64,000 nt of DNA from NCBI RefSeq assembly GCF_001885735.1, contig NZ_JXKG01000014.1, positions 1 to 64,000 on the forward strand, written 5' to 3'. The position numbers and the translations under genes were made by a program. Under the pieces are notes generated by a model that was not told where the DNA came from, did not search any database, and was given only the letters and a program-made list of their open reading frames with translations. Below are positions 12,185-22,290 of the stretch, one piece after another (the first letter of the stretch is position 1; every line of letters starts with the position of its first letter). The DNA comes from Enterococcus canintestini. GTDB taxonomy: Bacteria > Bacillota > Bacilli > Lactobacillales > Enterococcaceae.

Positions 12185-12295
12185 CTTTTCACCTCTTTAG
12201 CTTGACGTTTTTTATAGTGTGCCTGACTTTTTCTTTAAAAAACATAAAAATTCAATTTCTTTAGCGAAAATAAAGCAATTTTAAACTTTACTAAT

Positions 12296-15200
12296 TTATT
12301 TTTCGACAATCGCTTGTTTATATTTTTCTTCTCGTAACGCTTTGATGAATTCTTGAATTTCGTGGAGCCAGATTGCCTGAGTCATTTTAGGACCAATCGT
12401 TAAGGTAATAGTCATTTTTTCTTGATTAACTGCCATAGCAGCTTTCATTTTAGTAGCAGACAACGCTTCAAATAATTGTTCTACAGTATACGTTTTAGTT
12501 CCAACTTTACTCAATGTAACTTTTATTTGTTGGCCGATTTTACGAATACTGTCCAATAAAGCACGATCGCCATCCATTTTAATTTGCCCAATGGTCAATA
12601 AGTGGGCAACTTCATCGGGATATTCACCAAAACGATCCAGTAAATCATCTTGTAATTCATCCAGTTGTTCTTCATTTTCTAATTCACGAATACGTTTATA
12701 CACTTCAATTTTTTGCCGTTCATCGGTGATGTAAGTTCCTGGTAAGTAGGCATCAATCCCTAAATCAATCTCCACTGATGTCTTCTCACTTTGAATATTT
12801 TTGCCTTGTTTGCGCGCTACTGCTTCTTCTAACATTTGCGAATACATGTCAAAACCAACCGCATCAATAAAGCCATGTTGTTGCGCCCCTAGTAGATTTC
12901 CTGCCCCGCGAATCGATAAATCTCGCATAGCAATCTTAAAACCTGAGCCAAGTTCGGTAAAATCTTTAATCGCTTGCAGTCGTTTTTCACTGACCTCATT
13001 TAAAATCTTTTGCGGTTCATACATAAAATAAGCATACGCTACGCGATTACTCCGACCCACACGTCCCCGCAATTGGTATAAAGTCGATAACCCCATGTAA
13101 TCCGCATTTTCGACAAACAGTGTATTTACATTAGGAATATCTACACCTGTTTCAATAATGGTGGTGGTGACTAAAATATCGTATTGTCCTTCAATAAAGT
13201 CTAACAAAGTGTTTTCCAATTGAATTTCAGTCATTTGCCCATGGGCATAACCAATTCGTGCTTCTGGAACGAGGGCTTGTAATTCATCCACCTTTTTCTC
13301 AATCGTCTCCACCCGATTATACAAATAAAAAACTTGCCCATCCCGCGCTAATTCCCGCTGAATTGCTTCTCGAATAGCACCAGGATTTTTTTCCATCACA
13401 TAAGTTTGAATTGGATAACGATTTTCCGGTGGGGTTTCAATGACAGATAAATCTCGTACTCCCAACATGGACATGTGTAACGTTCTAGGAATTGGGGTTG
13501 CCGTCAAGGTTAAAACGTCTACTTGTGAGCGCAATTGTTTTAAGCGCTCTTTATGTTTTACGCCAAAACGTTGCTCTTCATCAATCACTAATAAGCCCAA
13601 ATCAGAAAATTTCACGTCTTGTGATAATAAACGATGCGTTCCTACCACAATATCCACTTGCCCGGTGCGAATTTGTTCTAATGTTTCTGCTTGTTGTTTT
13701 TTAGTCCGAAAACGGCTAAGTAAGCCAATATTGACCGGAAAACCTTCAAATCTATCTAGCATCGTTTCATAATGCTGTTGCGCCAAAATTGTAGTTGGCA
13801 CTAAAAACGCAACTTGCTTACTTTCTTTAATTGACTTAAACGCGGCGCGTAACGCCACTTCTGTTTTGCCAAAGCCAACATCTCCGACTAGTAGGCGATC
13901 CATCGGCTTTGGTTTTTCCATATCCCGTTTGATTTCAGCCGCACTTCTTAGCTGATCATCTGTTTCAGTATAAGGAAAAGCATCTTCAAATTGTTTTTGA
14001 TATGCGTCATCTGGCCCAAAAGCAAAGCCCTTTTCTGACTCTCGTTTGGCGTATAGTGCAATTAAATCGTCTGCGATATCTTCAATTTTACCGGAAACTT
14101 TCCGTTTAGTTTTACTCCATTCACTGCCACCTAATTTATTAATTTTTGGTGTTTTTGATTCAGAAGCCACATATTTTTGAATTAGATTTAATTGCGTGAC
14201 TGGGATAAATAATTTGTCATCATTTTGGTATAAAATCGTGATGTAATCCTGGTGAACGCCATCCACTTCTAGCGTTTCCATGCCAATGTATTTACCAATC
14301 CCGTGATTAGCGTGAACGACATAGTCCCCTGGTTTTAATTCGTTATAACTTTTTAGACGTTCCGCGTTAGTAATAGTTTGGCGACGAGCCCGTTTACGTT
14401 TTACTTTTTGAAAAATTTCTTTTTCTGTTACCACGACTAAGTGATCTTGTGGCATTTCAAATCCGCTTTGTAAGCTGCCAACGACAATTTGGCTGCGACC
14501 GGTAATCAATTTATCAGCTTTAGTGACTGGCGCATAAATCTCATGGTCACGAAAATTATGATCTAATTTTTTGGCCCGTTCATCATCTGCCACTAAAAAA
14601 AGGACGGTCTGTTGTTGTTTTTCCCACCGATCCAATTCGGCCTTTAACAAGCCCATCTGACTGAAAAATTGTTGCATTGGGCGATATTGAAAATTCCAAA
14701 TTGCGCCAAAACGCAAATTGCCCATTCCCTTTTGAAATAAGGCAAAAAAGCTGGTGGTAAACAGTTCTTTTTGGAAAAATTGATGCACATCAATGCCGAA
14801 TTTTTGTTCACTAAAAACCCGCAACTCGCTGATTTTTTGAACTTGCCACTCGCCTTCTTCTCGTTCAATCTCGCGATTGGTTTCCATAATACGCGGATAA
14901 TCATCCACCATTAATAGTGTATCTTTATTAAAGTAATCCACAATCGTTGTGGGTGTGTCATAAATTAAATCGAGATAAAAATTGACATTTTCCCCCGGTT
15001 CGCCTTTTAGCCATTCATTTTGTAATTGACCAAAATACTCGCTTAAAAATTCTTGGTCTGTTTTTTCCTTGGTAACTGCCAAGCGTTTTTCTAAGACCGT
15101 TTGTAAATTTTTGGCACCATTTGCTAACTCTTCTGGGGTAAAAACCAACTCACTGGTCGGACTAATAGCAACTTTTTTGACATTTCCTAATGAACGTTGG

Positions 15201-15823
15201 GTCTCCACGTCAAAATAGCGCATGGAATCAATTTCAACATCAAATAGTTCCATCCGCACCGGATATTCTGCATTTAAAGGATAAATATCAACAATACTGC
15301 CACGAATACTAAACTCGCCAGGTTTTGCAATCATACTTTCTCTTTGATAGCCCATTAAAACTAACTGCGCTGGCAGTTGGGCCAAATCCAGTTCGTCGCC
15401 GATTTGCCAATGTAGTTGGTAGTCTTTCCAAGTCTTAGGCGCAGGTAAATATTTGCGTAATGCCGCAACTGGCATAACATAAATTCCCAGTTCATTTTGC
15501 GAAATCGCATTTAGCGTTTGGACGCGTTCTGCTTTGGCTTCTGGCGAGGCAAAGGCCATTTCTGCTGACAATACTTCATCAACCGGAAAAGCAAAGACCG
15601 CTTCTGTCAAATTACGTAAATCTTCGACTAACTGATTGGTATAATATAAATTCGGTGTTACAACTAAAATCGACTTTTGCAATTTTTTAAAAGTACTAAC
15701 AAGCGCTAAAGTTTTAGCCGATCCAGAAAGACCTGTTAACAACTGGCGTTTGCTATTTTTTTCTAACTGTTCTTGCCATTGGTCGATTTGGGCTACTTTA
15801 TCAAACAAACCCAGCAAATCCAT
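12296..15823 (-). CDS. mfd: Transcription-repair coupling factor Mfd
   Basis: Removes RNA polymerase stalled at DNA lesions and recruits UvrA. The 1175-residue protein is full length. It has an N-terminal UvrB-like region (about 1-330), the RNA polymerase-interaction domain (about 495-560, GDYVVHANHGIGKYIGMETL), the translocase with Walker A GDVGFGKTEVALRAA (about 650) and DEEQRFG (about 750), then the TRG motif region and a C-terminal UvrA-interaction domain. It lies between pth and the flippase-like gene as in many Firmicutes. Frame is intact throughout. Confidence 0.97.
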   Translation of the reverse strand: MDLLGLFDKVAQIDQWQEQLEKNSKRQLLTGLSGSAKTLALVSTFKKLQKSILVVTPNLYYTNQLVEDLRNLTEAVFAFPVDEVLSAEMAFASPEAKAERVQTLNAISQNELGIYVMPVAALRKYLPAPKTWKDYQLHWQIGDELDLAQLPAQLVLMGYQRESMIAKPGEFSIRGSIVDIYPLNAEYPVRMELFDVEIDSMRYFDVETQRSLGNVKKVAISPTSELVFTPEELANGAKNLQTVLEKRLAVTKEKTDQEFLSEYFGQLQNEWLKGEPGENVNFYLDLIYDTPTTIVDYFNKDTLLMVDDYPRIMETNREIEREEGEWQVQKISELRVFSEQKFGIDVHQFFQKELFTTSFFALFQKGMGNLRFGAIWNFQYRPMQQFFSQMGLLKAELDRWEKQQQTVLFLVADDERAKKLDHNFRDHEIYAPVTKADKLITGRSQIVVGSLQSGFEMPQDHLVVVTEKEIFQKVKRKRARRQTITNAERLKSYNELKPGDYVVHANHGIGKYIGMETLEVDGVHQDYITILYQNDDKLFIPVTQLNLIQKYVASESKTPKINKLGGSEWSKTKRKVSGKIEDIADDLIALYAKRESEKGFAFGPDDAYQKQFEDAFPYTETDDQLRSAAEIKRDMEKPKPMDRLLVGDVGFGKTEVALRAAFKSIKESKQVAFLVPTTILAQQHYETMLDRFEGFPVNIGLLSRFRTKKQQAETLEQIRTGQVDIVVGTHRLLSQDVKFSDLGLLVIDEEQRFGVKHKERLKQLRSQVDVLTLTATPIPRTLHMSMLGVRDLSVIETPPENRYPIQTYVMEKNPGAIREAIQRELARDGQVFYLYNRVETIEKKVDELQALVPEARIGYAHGQMTEIQLENTLLDFIEGQYDILVTTTIIETGVDIPNVNTLFVENADYMGLSTLYQLRGRVGRSNRVAYAYFMYEPQKILNEVSEKRLQAIKDFTELGSGFKIAMRDLSIRGAGNLLGAQQHGFIDAVGFDMYSQMLEEAVARKQGKNIQSEKTSVEIDLGIDAYLPGTYITDERQKIEVYKRIRELENEEQLDELQDDLLDRFGEYPDEVAHLLTIGQIKMDGDRALLDSIRKIGQQIKVTLSKVGTKTYTVEQLFEALSATKMKAAMAVNQEKMTITLTIGPKMTQAIWLHEIQEFIKALREEKYKQAIVEK

Positions 15824-16067
15824 TTTTTTGCCTCCTTAAGCAGTTTTAACTAATCATTTTATAAGCAGGATCAGACAAATTAACTTTCATTTTTTAATTG
15901 AAGCTATTGTCATTCACAGCTAGATTAGCTTAAAACTCGTTTTTTTGCTCCACATTAAAAGATTGCCTATAAAGCCACAAGACCCTATCCTTATTACTTC
16001 TGCACTACTCTATTTAGCTTTAGGTTACTTGTAACACTTTATCGCGAGTGAGCAAATCTTTTTAAAC

Positions 16068-16640
16068 TTATTTTGCTGAATTAAATTTATTCATCGTGTT
16101 AATAAAATCATCGGTTTTTAAATAGTCTTCTAATGCAGCGACAGCTTGGTCAATACTTGTTTCAATTAAAGGTAAGTCAGTTTGTGAAAAAGGACTTAGT
16201 ACATGATTAACAACTGTCATATTTTGTGGCGGTCTACCAATGCCAATTTTAATTCTATCAAAAATTTGGCTTCCTTTTAAATGTGAAATAATGCTCTTAA
16301 TACCATTATGACCTCCGGCTCCTCCTTTTTGGCGCAAGCGAATTTTTCCCACCGCTAAATCCAAATCATCATAAACCACAACTAATTCTGCTGGTAAGAC
16401 CCCCAAATAAGTCATTAGTGGTCCTACTGCTCGACCAGAATCATTCATAAAAGTTTGGGGTTTTAACAAAATAATTTTTTCGCCCCCAACAAAAAACTCC
16501 CCTTGTTCTGCTTCAAAACTATTCCGCTTAAACGTTACGTTGTATTTTTCCGCCAAACGATCCACAGTCATAAAACCGACGTTGTGTTTTGTTTTTGCAT
16601 ATTTTCCCCCAGGATTTCCCAGGCCTACAATCATCTTCAT
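16068..16640 (-). CDS. pth: Peptidyl-tRNA hydrolase
   Basis: Recycles peptidyl-tRNA released from stalled ribosomes. The 190-residue protein has VGLGNPGGKYAKTKHNVGF at the start, with the catalytic histidine in HNVGF. Further signatures are KPQTFMNDSGRAV, VVYDDLDLAVGKIRLRQKG and GGHNGIKSI. Length is normal. It leads the pth-mfd unit. A 244-bp gap to mfd holds no gene that I can support. Confidence 0.96.
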   Translation of the reverse strand: MKMIVGLGNPGGKYAKTKHNVGFMTVDRLAEKYNVTFKRNSFEAEQGEFFVGGEKIILLKPQTFMNDSGRAVGPLMTYLGVLPAELVVVYDDLDLAVGKIRLRQKGGAGGHNGIKSIISHLKGSQIFDRIKIGIGRPPQNMTVVNHVLSPFSQTDLPLIETSIDQAVAALEDYLKTDDFINTMNKFNSAK

Positions 16641-18029
<1,389 letters not shown>

Positions 18030-18058
18030 TTTCTCATAAAAAATATATTTTTTATTTT

Positions 18059-18090
18059 GCCTGACGATATTTTTTCGTCAGGCTTTTTTT
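18059..18090 (+). terminator. Terminator of ldh
   Basis: Perfect eight-base stem GCCTGACG / CGTCAGGC with a nine-base AT loop and a run of seven T. Confidence 0.95.
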
Positions 18091-18205
18091 AGCTTCATTT
18101 CAACGTCCCCCTTCTGTTTTATTTAAGGGTCTTTATTTATTTTATTAAAGGTAGACTTAATAAAAAATATATTTCTAAATTTTTTATTGTCTTTTAAGCA
18201 TAATC

Positions 18206-18234
18206 TTCGCTTTTTTCACAATCTATGCTATGAT
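18206..18234 (+). promoter_or_regulatory. Candidate promoter of the L,D-transpeptidase gene
   Basis: Extended -10 element TGCTATGAT (TATGAT at 18229-18234) with a weak -35 TTCGCT 17 bases upstream, about 57 bases before the start codon. Confidence 0.5.
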
Positions 18235-18290
18235 ATTCTCGATATAAATTATACATTTATTATAAAATAAACGCTTTAAGGAGATATCTG

Positions 18291-19691
18291 ATGACTAGAG
18301 CTTCTCGCCACAAAAAACATACTAAAGTGATTCTTGCTATTTTTTTAGCCTTGCTCGTTATTGCCGGCGGTGCTTATGCCGTGCGCAGCTTCCATTATAG
18401 CGATCACTTCTTACCCAATACTAAAATTAATGAAACAGATATTGCCAATCTGACTGTCAAACAGGCCAATGAAAAACTAAAAGGTGCTGCCGATGAACAG
18501 ACTTTTGACATTCAAGACAATGGGCAAAATTGGCAATCCATCAAAAAAGTGGATCTCGGCTTAAAAACAGATTACACCAAAGATTTAGAAAAAATCAAAG
18601 ACGCCCAAAACCGTTGGAAATGGGGCGTAGCTTATGTTTTTGCCGATAGCGATGACAAATTAGATGGAATCGCAGTCGACCAGACGCAACTAGATAGCGC
18701 CATAAAAACAATAGAGACCCAATTAAATGATTTAAATAAAAATCGGACAAAAACCAAAGATGCCACTTTAACAAAAGAAGCAGACGGCTTTACCATTACT
18801 CCAGAAGTAGAAGGTAATTCCATTAATGTTGCAGCGGTGGTAGCAGATATCAAAAAATCAGTCAGCAGCAATAAAGACAATCTCGAGTTGACTGATTACA
18901 CCGAAAAACCAAAAGTTACCGCTAATGATACGAATTTACAAGATGAACTTAACGCGCTAAATAAAGTGGCCCAAGTTCAGGCAAACTACTCCATTAACGG
19001 CACAGATTTTCAAATTCCGACTGAAACAATTATGGACTGGTTAGAATATAAAGACGGAAAAGTTACTTTAAATAAGGAAAAAGTTACTAATTATGTTACT
19101 GATCTTGGCAAGCAATACAATACAAGTAGTAATCCTACAACTTTCAAAAGTACGCGCCGAGGTAATGTCACTGTGCCAGATGGTACTTTAAGTTGGACTA
19201 TTCAAACCGATCAAGAAGTCGCTGCTTTAACTGAACAACTAATGAAAGGTGAAGACTTTACCCGTTCACCAATTGTTCAAGGTAGTGCAACAGCTGATAA
19301 ACCCCTTGTGGGCAATACGTATATCGAAGTCGATTTAGAAAATCAACATATGTGGTATTACAAAGATGGTGCAGTAGCACTGGAAACAGATATTGTTTCT
19401 GGTAAACCAAAAACACCTACCCCAGCTGGTGTTTTCTATGTTTGGGATAAAGCCCGCGATGAAACATTGCGAGGTAAAAATGATGATGGCACCAAATATG
19501 CGAGCCCGGTTGATTACTGGATGCCAATTGATTGGACTGGTGTTGGCATTCACGATTCTGATTGGCAACCTGCCTATGGTGGCGACCTTTGGAAAACTCG
19601 TGGTTCCCACGGTTGTATCAACACACCACCTGATGTTATGGCAAAACTTTACAATATGGTGGAAACTGGGACACCTGTCCTTGTCTTCTAG
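18291..19691 (+). CDS. L,D-transpeptidase (YkuD domain), membrane anchored
   Basis: Forms 3-3 peptidoglycan cross-links or attaches proteins to the wall, acting outside the cell. The 466-residue protein has a basic start, one membrane helix (about 13-32, VILAIFLALLVIAGGAYAV), two putative peptidoglycan-binding-type regions (about 40-330) and a C-terminal YkuD domain. The catalytic motif SHGCIN lies near residues 438-443, with a partner histidine in VGIHDSDW. The layout resembles Ldt-fm of Enterococcus faecium, a family known for beta-lactam bypass; whether this copy does so is not shown. An AAGGAGATATC site precedes the ATG. Confidence 0.93.
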   Translation: MTRASRHKKHTKVILAIFLALLVIAGGAYAVRSFHYSDHFLPNTKINETDIANLTVKQANEKLKGAADEQTFDIQDNGQNWQSIKKVDLGLKTDYTKDLEKIKDAQNRWKWGVAYVFADSDDKLDGIAVDQTQLDSAIKTIETQLNDLNKNRTKTKDATLTKEADGFTITPEVEGNSINVAAVVADIKKSVSSNKDNLELTDYTEKPKVTANDTNLQDELNALNKVAQVQANYSINGTDFQIPTETIMDWLEYKDGKVTLNKEKVTNYVTDLGKQYNTSSNPTTFKSTRRGNVTVPDGTLSWTIQTDQEVAALTEQLMKGEDFTRSPIVQGSATADKPLVGNTYIEVDLENQHMWYYKDGAVALETDIVSGKPKTPTPAGVFYVWDKARDETLRGKNDDGTKYASPVDYWMPIDWTGVGIHDSDWQPAYGGDLWKTRGSHGCINTPPDVMAKLYNMVETGTPVLVF

Positions 19692-19696
19692 TAAAA

Positions 19697-19728
19697 AAAA
19701 CCTCTTCTATTTTAAGAAGAGGTTTTTT
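19697..19728 (+). terminator. Terminator of the L,D-transpeptidase gene
   Basis: Stem AACCTCTTCT / AGAAGAGGTT with a short loop and T6, six bases after the stop. The flanking A run would let it work on the other strand too. Confidence 0.92.
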
Positions 19729-19769
19729 AATCGAGAAAAATAAAACAACAACTTTATATTATAAGCGCC

Positions 19770-19813
19770 AAACTAAGCTCACTTTAGAAGCAGTTTCTAA
19801 AGTGGGCTTAGTT
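19770..19813 (-). terminator. Hairpin downstream of the DUF1275 gene
   Basis: A long inverted repeat (about 20 bp each arm with two mismatches, AAACTAAGC.CACTTTAGAA and its complement) lies directly after the stop of the gene at 19813-20496. The T tract on the minus strand is weak, so termination efficiency is uncertain. Confidence 0.65.
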
Positions 19814-20496
19814 TATTCCTGATGATAAATCGTCAGCCCCAATACACCAAATAATAATAGTGCAACGAGCCAGATAGCTTTGCCTGCAAAAAAAGTAGCA
19901 GAAAGCGTGCTTAAAATCGCTCCGAAACAAAAAGAAAAAACAATCGTAGCAGTATATTTGATTTTAAAACTGGCCGTCGGATCTTTTTTGAAAAGATATT
20001 GGTAAAGGTAATCTGCTATCGAACGCAAATTTCCTGTTGTCATGGTTGTGGCGTAAGGTAAACCCGCCAAACGACGATAAGTCGCAAATTGAATCGCCGC
20101 AAAAAATGACAACGCAGCGTTAATAAATAAATTATGAGCAGAGTCTGAAAAAACACCGACACAAAATATCCCCACCGCTTCAATTGCCACCGCAACATTT
20201 TGCCAAACGAGGCGCTTATGGGCAAAACGAAATTTCAAGATATTAGTAAAAAAAATCCCCAGTAAAAACATGGCAATGGGAAGGACATAACGTAAAATAC
20301 GGCTAAAATTACCTTGTGCTAAATTTAGGCCTAGCAAAATTACATTTCCTGATTGCATACTTGCAAAAACTTCTCCGTGAAATAAATACGTATAGGCATC
20401 TAAAAAACCGCCAGCCATCGCTAACATTACCCCAACCGGTAAACTTTCATGAATTGCAATGCGATCGTCTAGAAGTTTAAATTTTGGCAACTGCAT
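19813..20496 (-). CDS. DUF1275 (YoaK-like) membrane protein
   Basis: Integral membrane protein of 227 residues with about six hydrophobic segments. The family hallmarks are near the N-terminus: MLAMAGGFLDAYTYLFHGEV and FASMQSGNVILLGLNLA, followed later by YATTMTTGNLRSI. The function of DUF1275 proteins is not established; they are often called YoaK-like. Its ATG lies two bases after the yebC stop, so the two are translated from one message although their roles appear unrelated. Confidence 0.88.
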   Translation of the reverse strand: MQLPKFKLLDDRIAIHESLPVGVMLAMAGGFLDAYTYLFHGEVFASMQSGNVILLGLNLAQGNFSRILRYVLPIAMFLLGIFFTNILKFRFAHKRLVWQNVAVAIEAVGIFCVGVFSDSAHNLFINAALSFFAAIQFATYRRLAGLPYATTMTTGNLRSIADYLYQYLFKKDPTASFKIKYTATIVFSFCFGAILSTLSATFFAGKAIWLVALLLFGVLGLTIYHQE

Positions 20497-20498
20497 CT

Positions 20499-21224
20499 TT
20501 AATTTTCCAAACTGGTAAAGACTTCTGAAACATCGTCATCATCTTCTAATTTCTCAACTAATTGTTCTAATTTGGCTTTTTGTTCATCGTTTAAAACAAT
20601 CGTCGTCTGAGGTACCATGGTCAATTCCGCTTGCGCTAGAGTGAAACCGTCTTTTTCTAATTGATCGCGCACAGTTGTAAAATCTTCTGGTGCAGTATAA
20701 ATTTCAAATACTTCTGGTGAGGAAATCAAATCTTCTGCCCCTGCTTCTAATACATCTTCAAACATCGTCTCTTCACTGACTGCTAAACCTTCACGTTCAA
20801 TGGCAATGTAGCCTTTGCGATCAAATAAATAATTTACTGAACCCGTTTCACCTAAATTGCCACCATTGCGGGTAAAGGCAACCCGAACATTGGTCGCTGT
20901 ACGATTTCTGTTATCCGTTAAAGCGTGTACTAAAATAGCGACGCCGCCCGGACCATATCCTTCATACGTTACTTCGTCATAATTGGCTTCATCAGCAGAA
21001 CTAGTCGCTTTTTTTATCGCCCGCTCGACGTTATCATTAGGCATATTAGCAGCTTTAGCCTTATCTACTGCTAAGCGCAAAGCAGGATTCAGCGCTACTT
21101 CACCACCACCGGCTTTTGCTGCCATATAAATTTCTCGTGATAATTTTTGGAAAATCTTGCCTCGTTTTGCATCTTGGGCATTTTTTCTACCTTGAATATT
21201 ATTCCATTTACTATGTCCAGACAT
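20499..21224 (-). CDS. yebC: YebC/PmpR-family protein
   Basis: Family long annotated as transcriptional regulators; recent work on the YebC group points to helping ribosomes through proline-rich stretches. The 241-residue protein starts with the signature [20 protein letters not shown] and continues [18 protein letters not shown] and [20 protein letters not shown]. Length is normal. A GGAGG site lies upstream. It is the first gene of a two-gene unit with the DUF1275 protein. Confidence 0.95.
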   Translation of the reverse strand: MSGHSKWNNIQGRKNAQDAKRGKIFQKLSREIYMAAKAGGGEVALNPALRLAVDKAKAANMPNDNVERAIKKATSSADEANYDEVTYEGYGPGGVAILVHALTDNRNRTATNVRVAFTRNGGNLGETGSVNYLFDRKGYIAIEREGLAVSEETMFEDVLEAGAEDLISSPEVFEIYTAPEDFTTVRDQLEKDGFTLAQAELTMVPQTTIVLNDEQKAKLEQLVEKLEDDDDVSEVFTSLEN

Positions 21225-21420
21225 TCTTACTCCTCCTTATCCATCTTGACCTAACTTACTAGGCTCACCTCTTTATTGTAGTCTTTTCCTTTTAATTTTC
21301 AAATTCAAACCCACTGCAAGCAATAAACAAACTTTCTAAAGCAAAATTGTGGCTCAAATTTTTACGAAATTTCAGCTTATTTAAAAATCAGCTGCTTCTT
21401 TAACACTGTTTGTAAAAAAG

Positions 21421-21545
21421 AAGAAGTTGTGACAGAAGCGATTAGCTGCAAGAAAGAAGACAGAACTCCCGAAAATGTTTTTAAAATTTTTGGGGAATTC
21501 CGCCTTATTTCCAAAGAGAAGCCGTTTCTGCCATACCGTTTATTC
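21421..21545. repeat. Dispersed imperfect palindromic repeat, family B
   Basis: About 125 bp with outer arms TTGTGACAGAAGC / GCCGTTTCTGCCATA and inner arms around AAGAAGACAGAACTCCCGAAA / GGGGAATTCCGCCTTATTTCC, followed directly by the terminator at 21547. It closely resembles the copy at 56589-56710. A decayed right-arm copy lies at about 21360-21405. With these repeats, the whole 365-bp gap at 21225-21590 is accounted for and holds no gene. Confidence 0.75.
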
Positions 21546-21546
21546 G

Positions 21547-21583
21547 TAAAAAAAGGTGTAACAAACTTTTTGCCACACCTTTT
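21547..21583 (-). terminator. Terminator of the VanZ-family gene
   Basis: Stem AAAGGTGTGGCAAA paired with TTTGTTACACCTTT, followed on the minus strand by T7, eight bases after the stop codon. Confidence 0.88.
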
Positions 21584-21590
21584 GTCTGAT

Positions 21591-22094
21591 TTAACTTAAG
21601 CGTTTTTTAGTCAATAATAGGTAACCTAAAATAATAAGTGCTGCTGTAAAAGCCCCAGTCATATCCAAGATGACATCTTGAAAAAGTGGCGTTCTATCTC
21701 CTGTCAACATTTGATGAAATTCATCTAAAGCCGCATACCCTGTCGCGCTTAAAACGCCAAAAAAACTCCCCCACCAAAAATTTTTCTGTTTATAATATAG
21801 CGCTAGCGTAAAACTGCCGCCCAAAATAAAATACGTAATAAAGTGCGCGCCTTTACGAATAAAAAATTCCACAAAAGAAAAGTAACCTTTAGCGGCAATA
21901 CTGACCTCACTACCAGCATAGTTAAAAGCAATATTGTGCAAACTGTTTTTCAGTGGTTCATTTTTCAATAATTTTTCTAACAACCCCACTTGCGATTGTT
22001 GCTGATAGGTCTGAGAAGAGCTGATAAATAAAACAGCCATGGTCGCTAAACCAATCAAAAGATATAAATACGGATTTTTAAAATTGCGCTTCAT
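21591..22094 (-). CDS. VanZ-family membrane protein
   Basis: 167-residue membrane protein with four to five hydrophobic segments. It shows the VanZ-like pattern KGAHFITYFILGGSFTLALYY in the middle and ALDEFHQMLTGDRTPLFQDVILDMTG toward the C-terminus (residues D/E-F-H-Q and R-x-P-x-F-x-D conserved). VanZ relates to teicoplanin resistance in Tn1546, but most chromosomal members have no known role. No other van genes are nearby, so resistance should not be inferred. Confidence 0.88.
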   Translation of the reverse strand: MKRNFKNPYLYLLIGLATMAVLFISSSQTYQQQSQVGLLEKLLKNEPLKNSLHNIAFNYAGSEVSIAAKGYFSFVEFFIRKGAHFITYFILGGSFTLALYYKQKNFWWGSFFGVLSATGYAALDEFHQMLTGDRTPLFQDVILDMTGAFTAALIILGYLLLTKKRLS

Positions 22095-22249
22095 TTGACT
22101 TACCTCCAGTTCAATTTTTTATTTTACCATAGATTCTAAAGCATAAGCGCATTCTGCTTTACTCTCTTTATTTCCAATTTTAGAATCATAAGGACGTTAA
22201 AATTGTAAAATTCAAAGCTCTCAGAAGGTTCTGAATACTTTTAGTGTGC

Positions 22250-22255
22250 TATACT
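22250..22255 (+). promoter_or_regulatory. Candidate extended -10 of pepF
   Basis: TATACT preceded by TGTGC forms an extended -10, about 36 bases before the pepF ATG. A matching -35 is not evident. Confidence 0.45.
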
Positions 22256-22290
22256 AAAAAAGATAAAATGAATAGAAAGAAGTGTTGTCA

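Noticed and set aside
21591-22094. Glycopeptide resistance gene vanZ
   Set aside because: Only family-level similarity; no vanR, vanS, vanH, vanA or vanX genes are nearby, so it is a chromosomal VanZ-family protein of unknown role.
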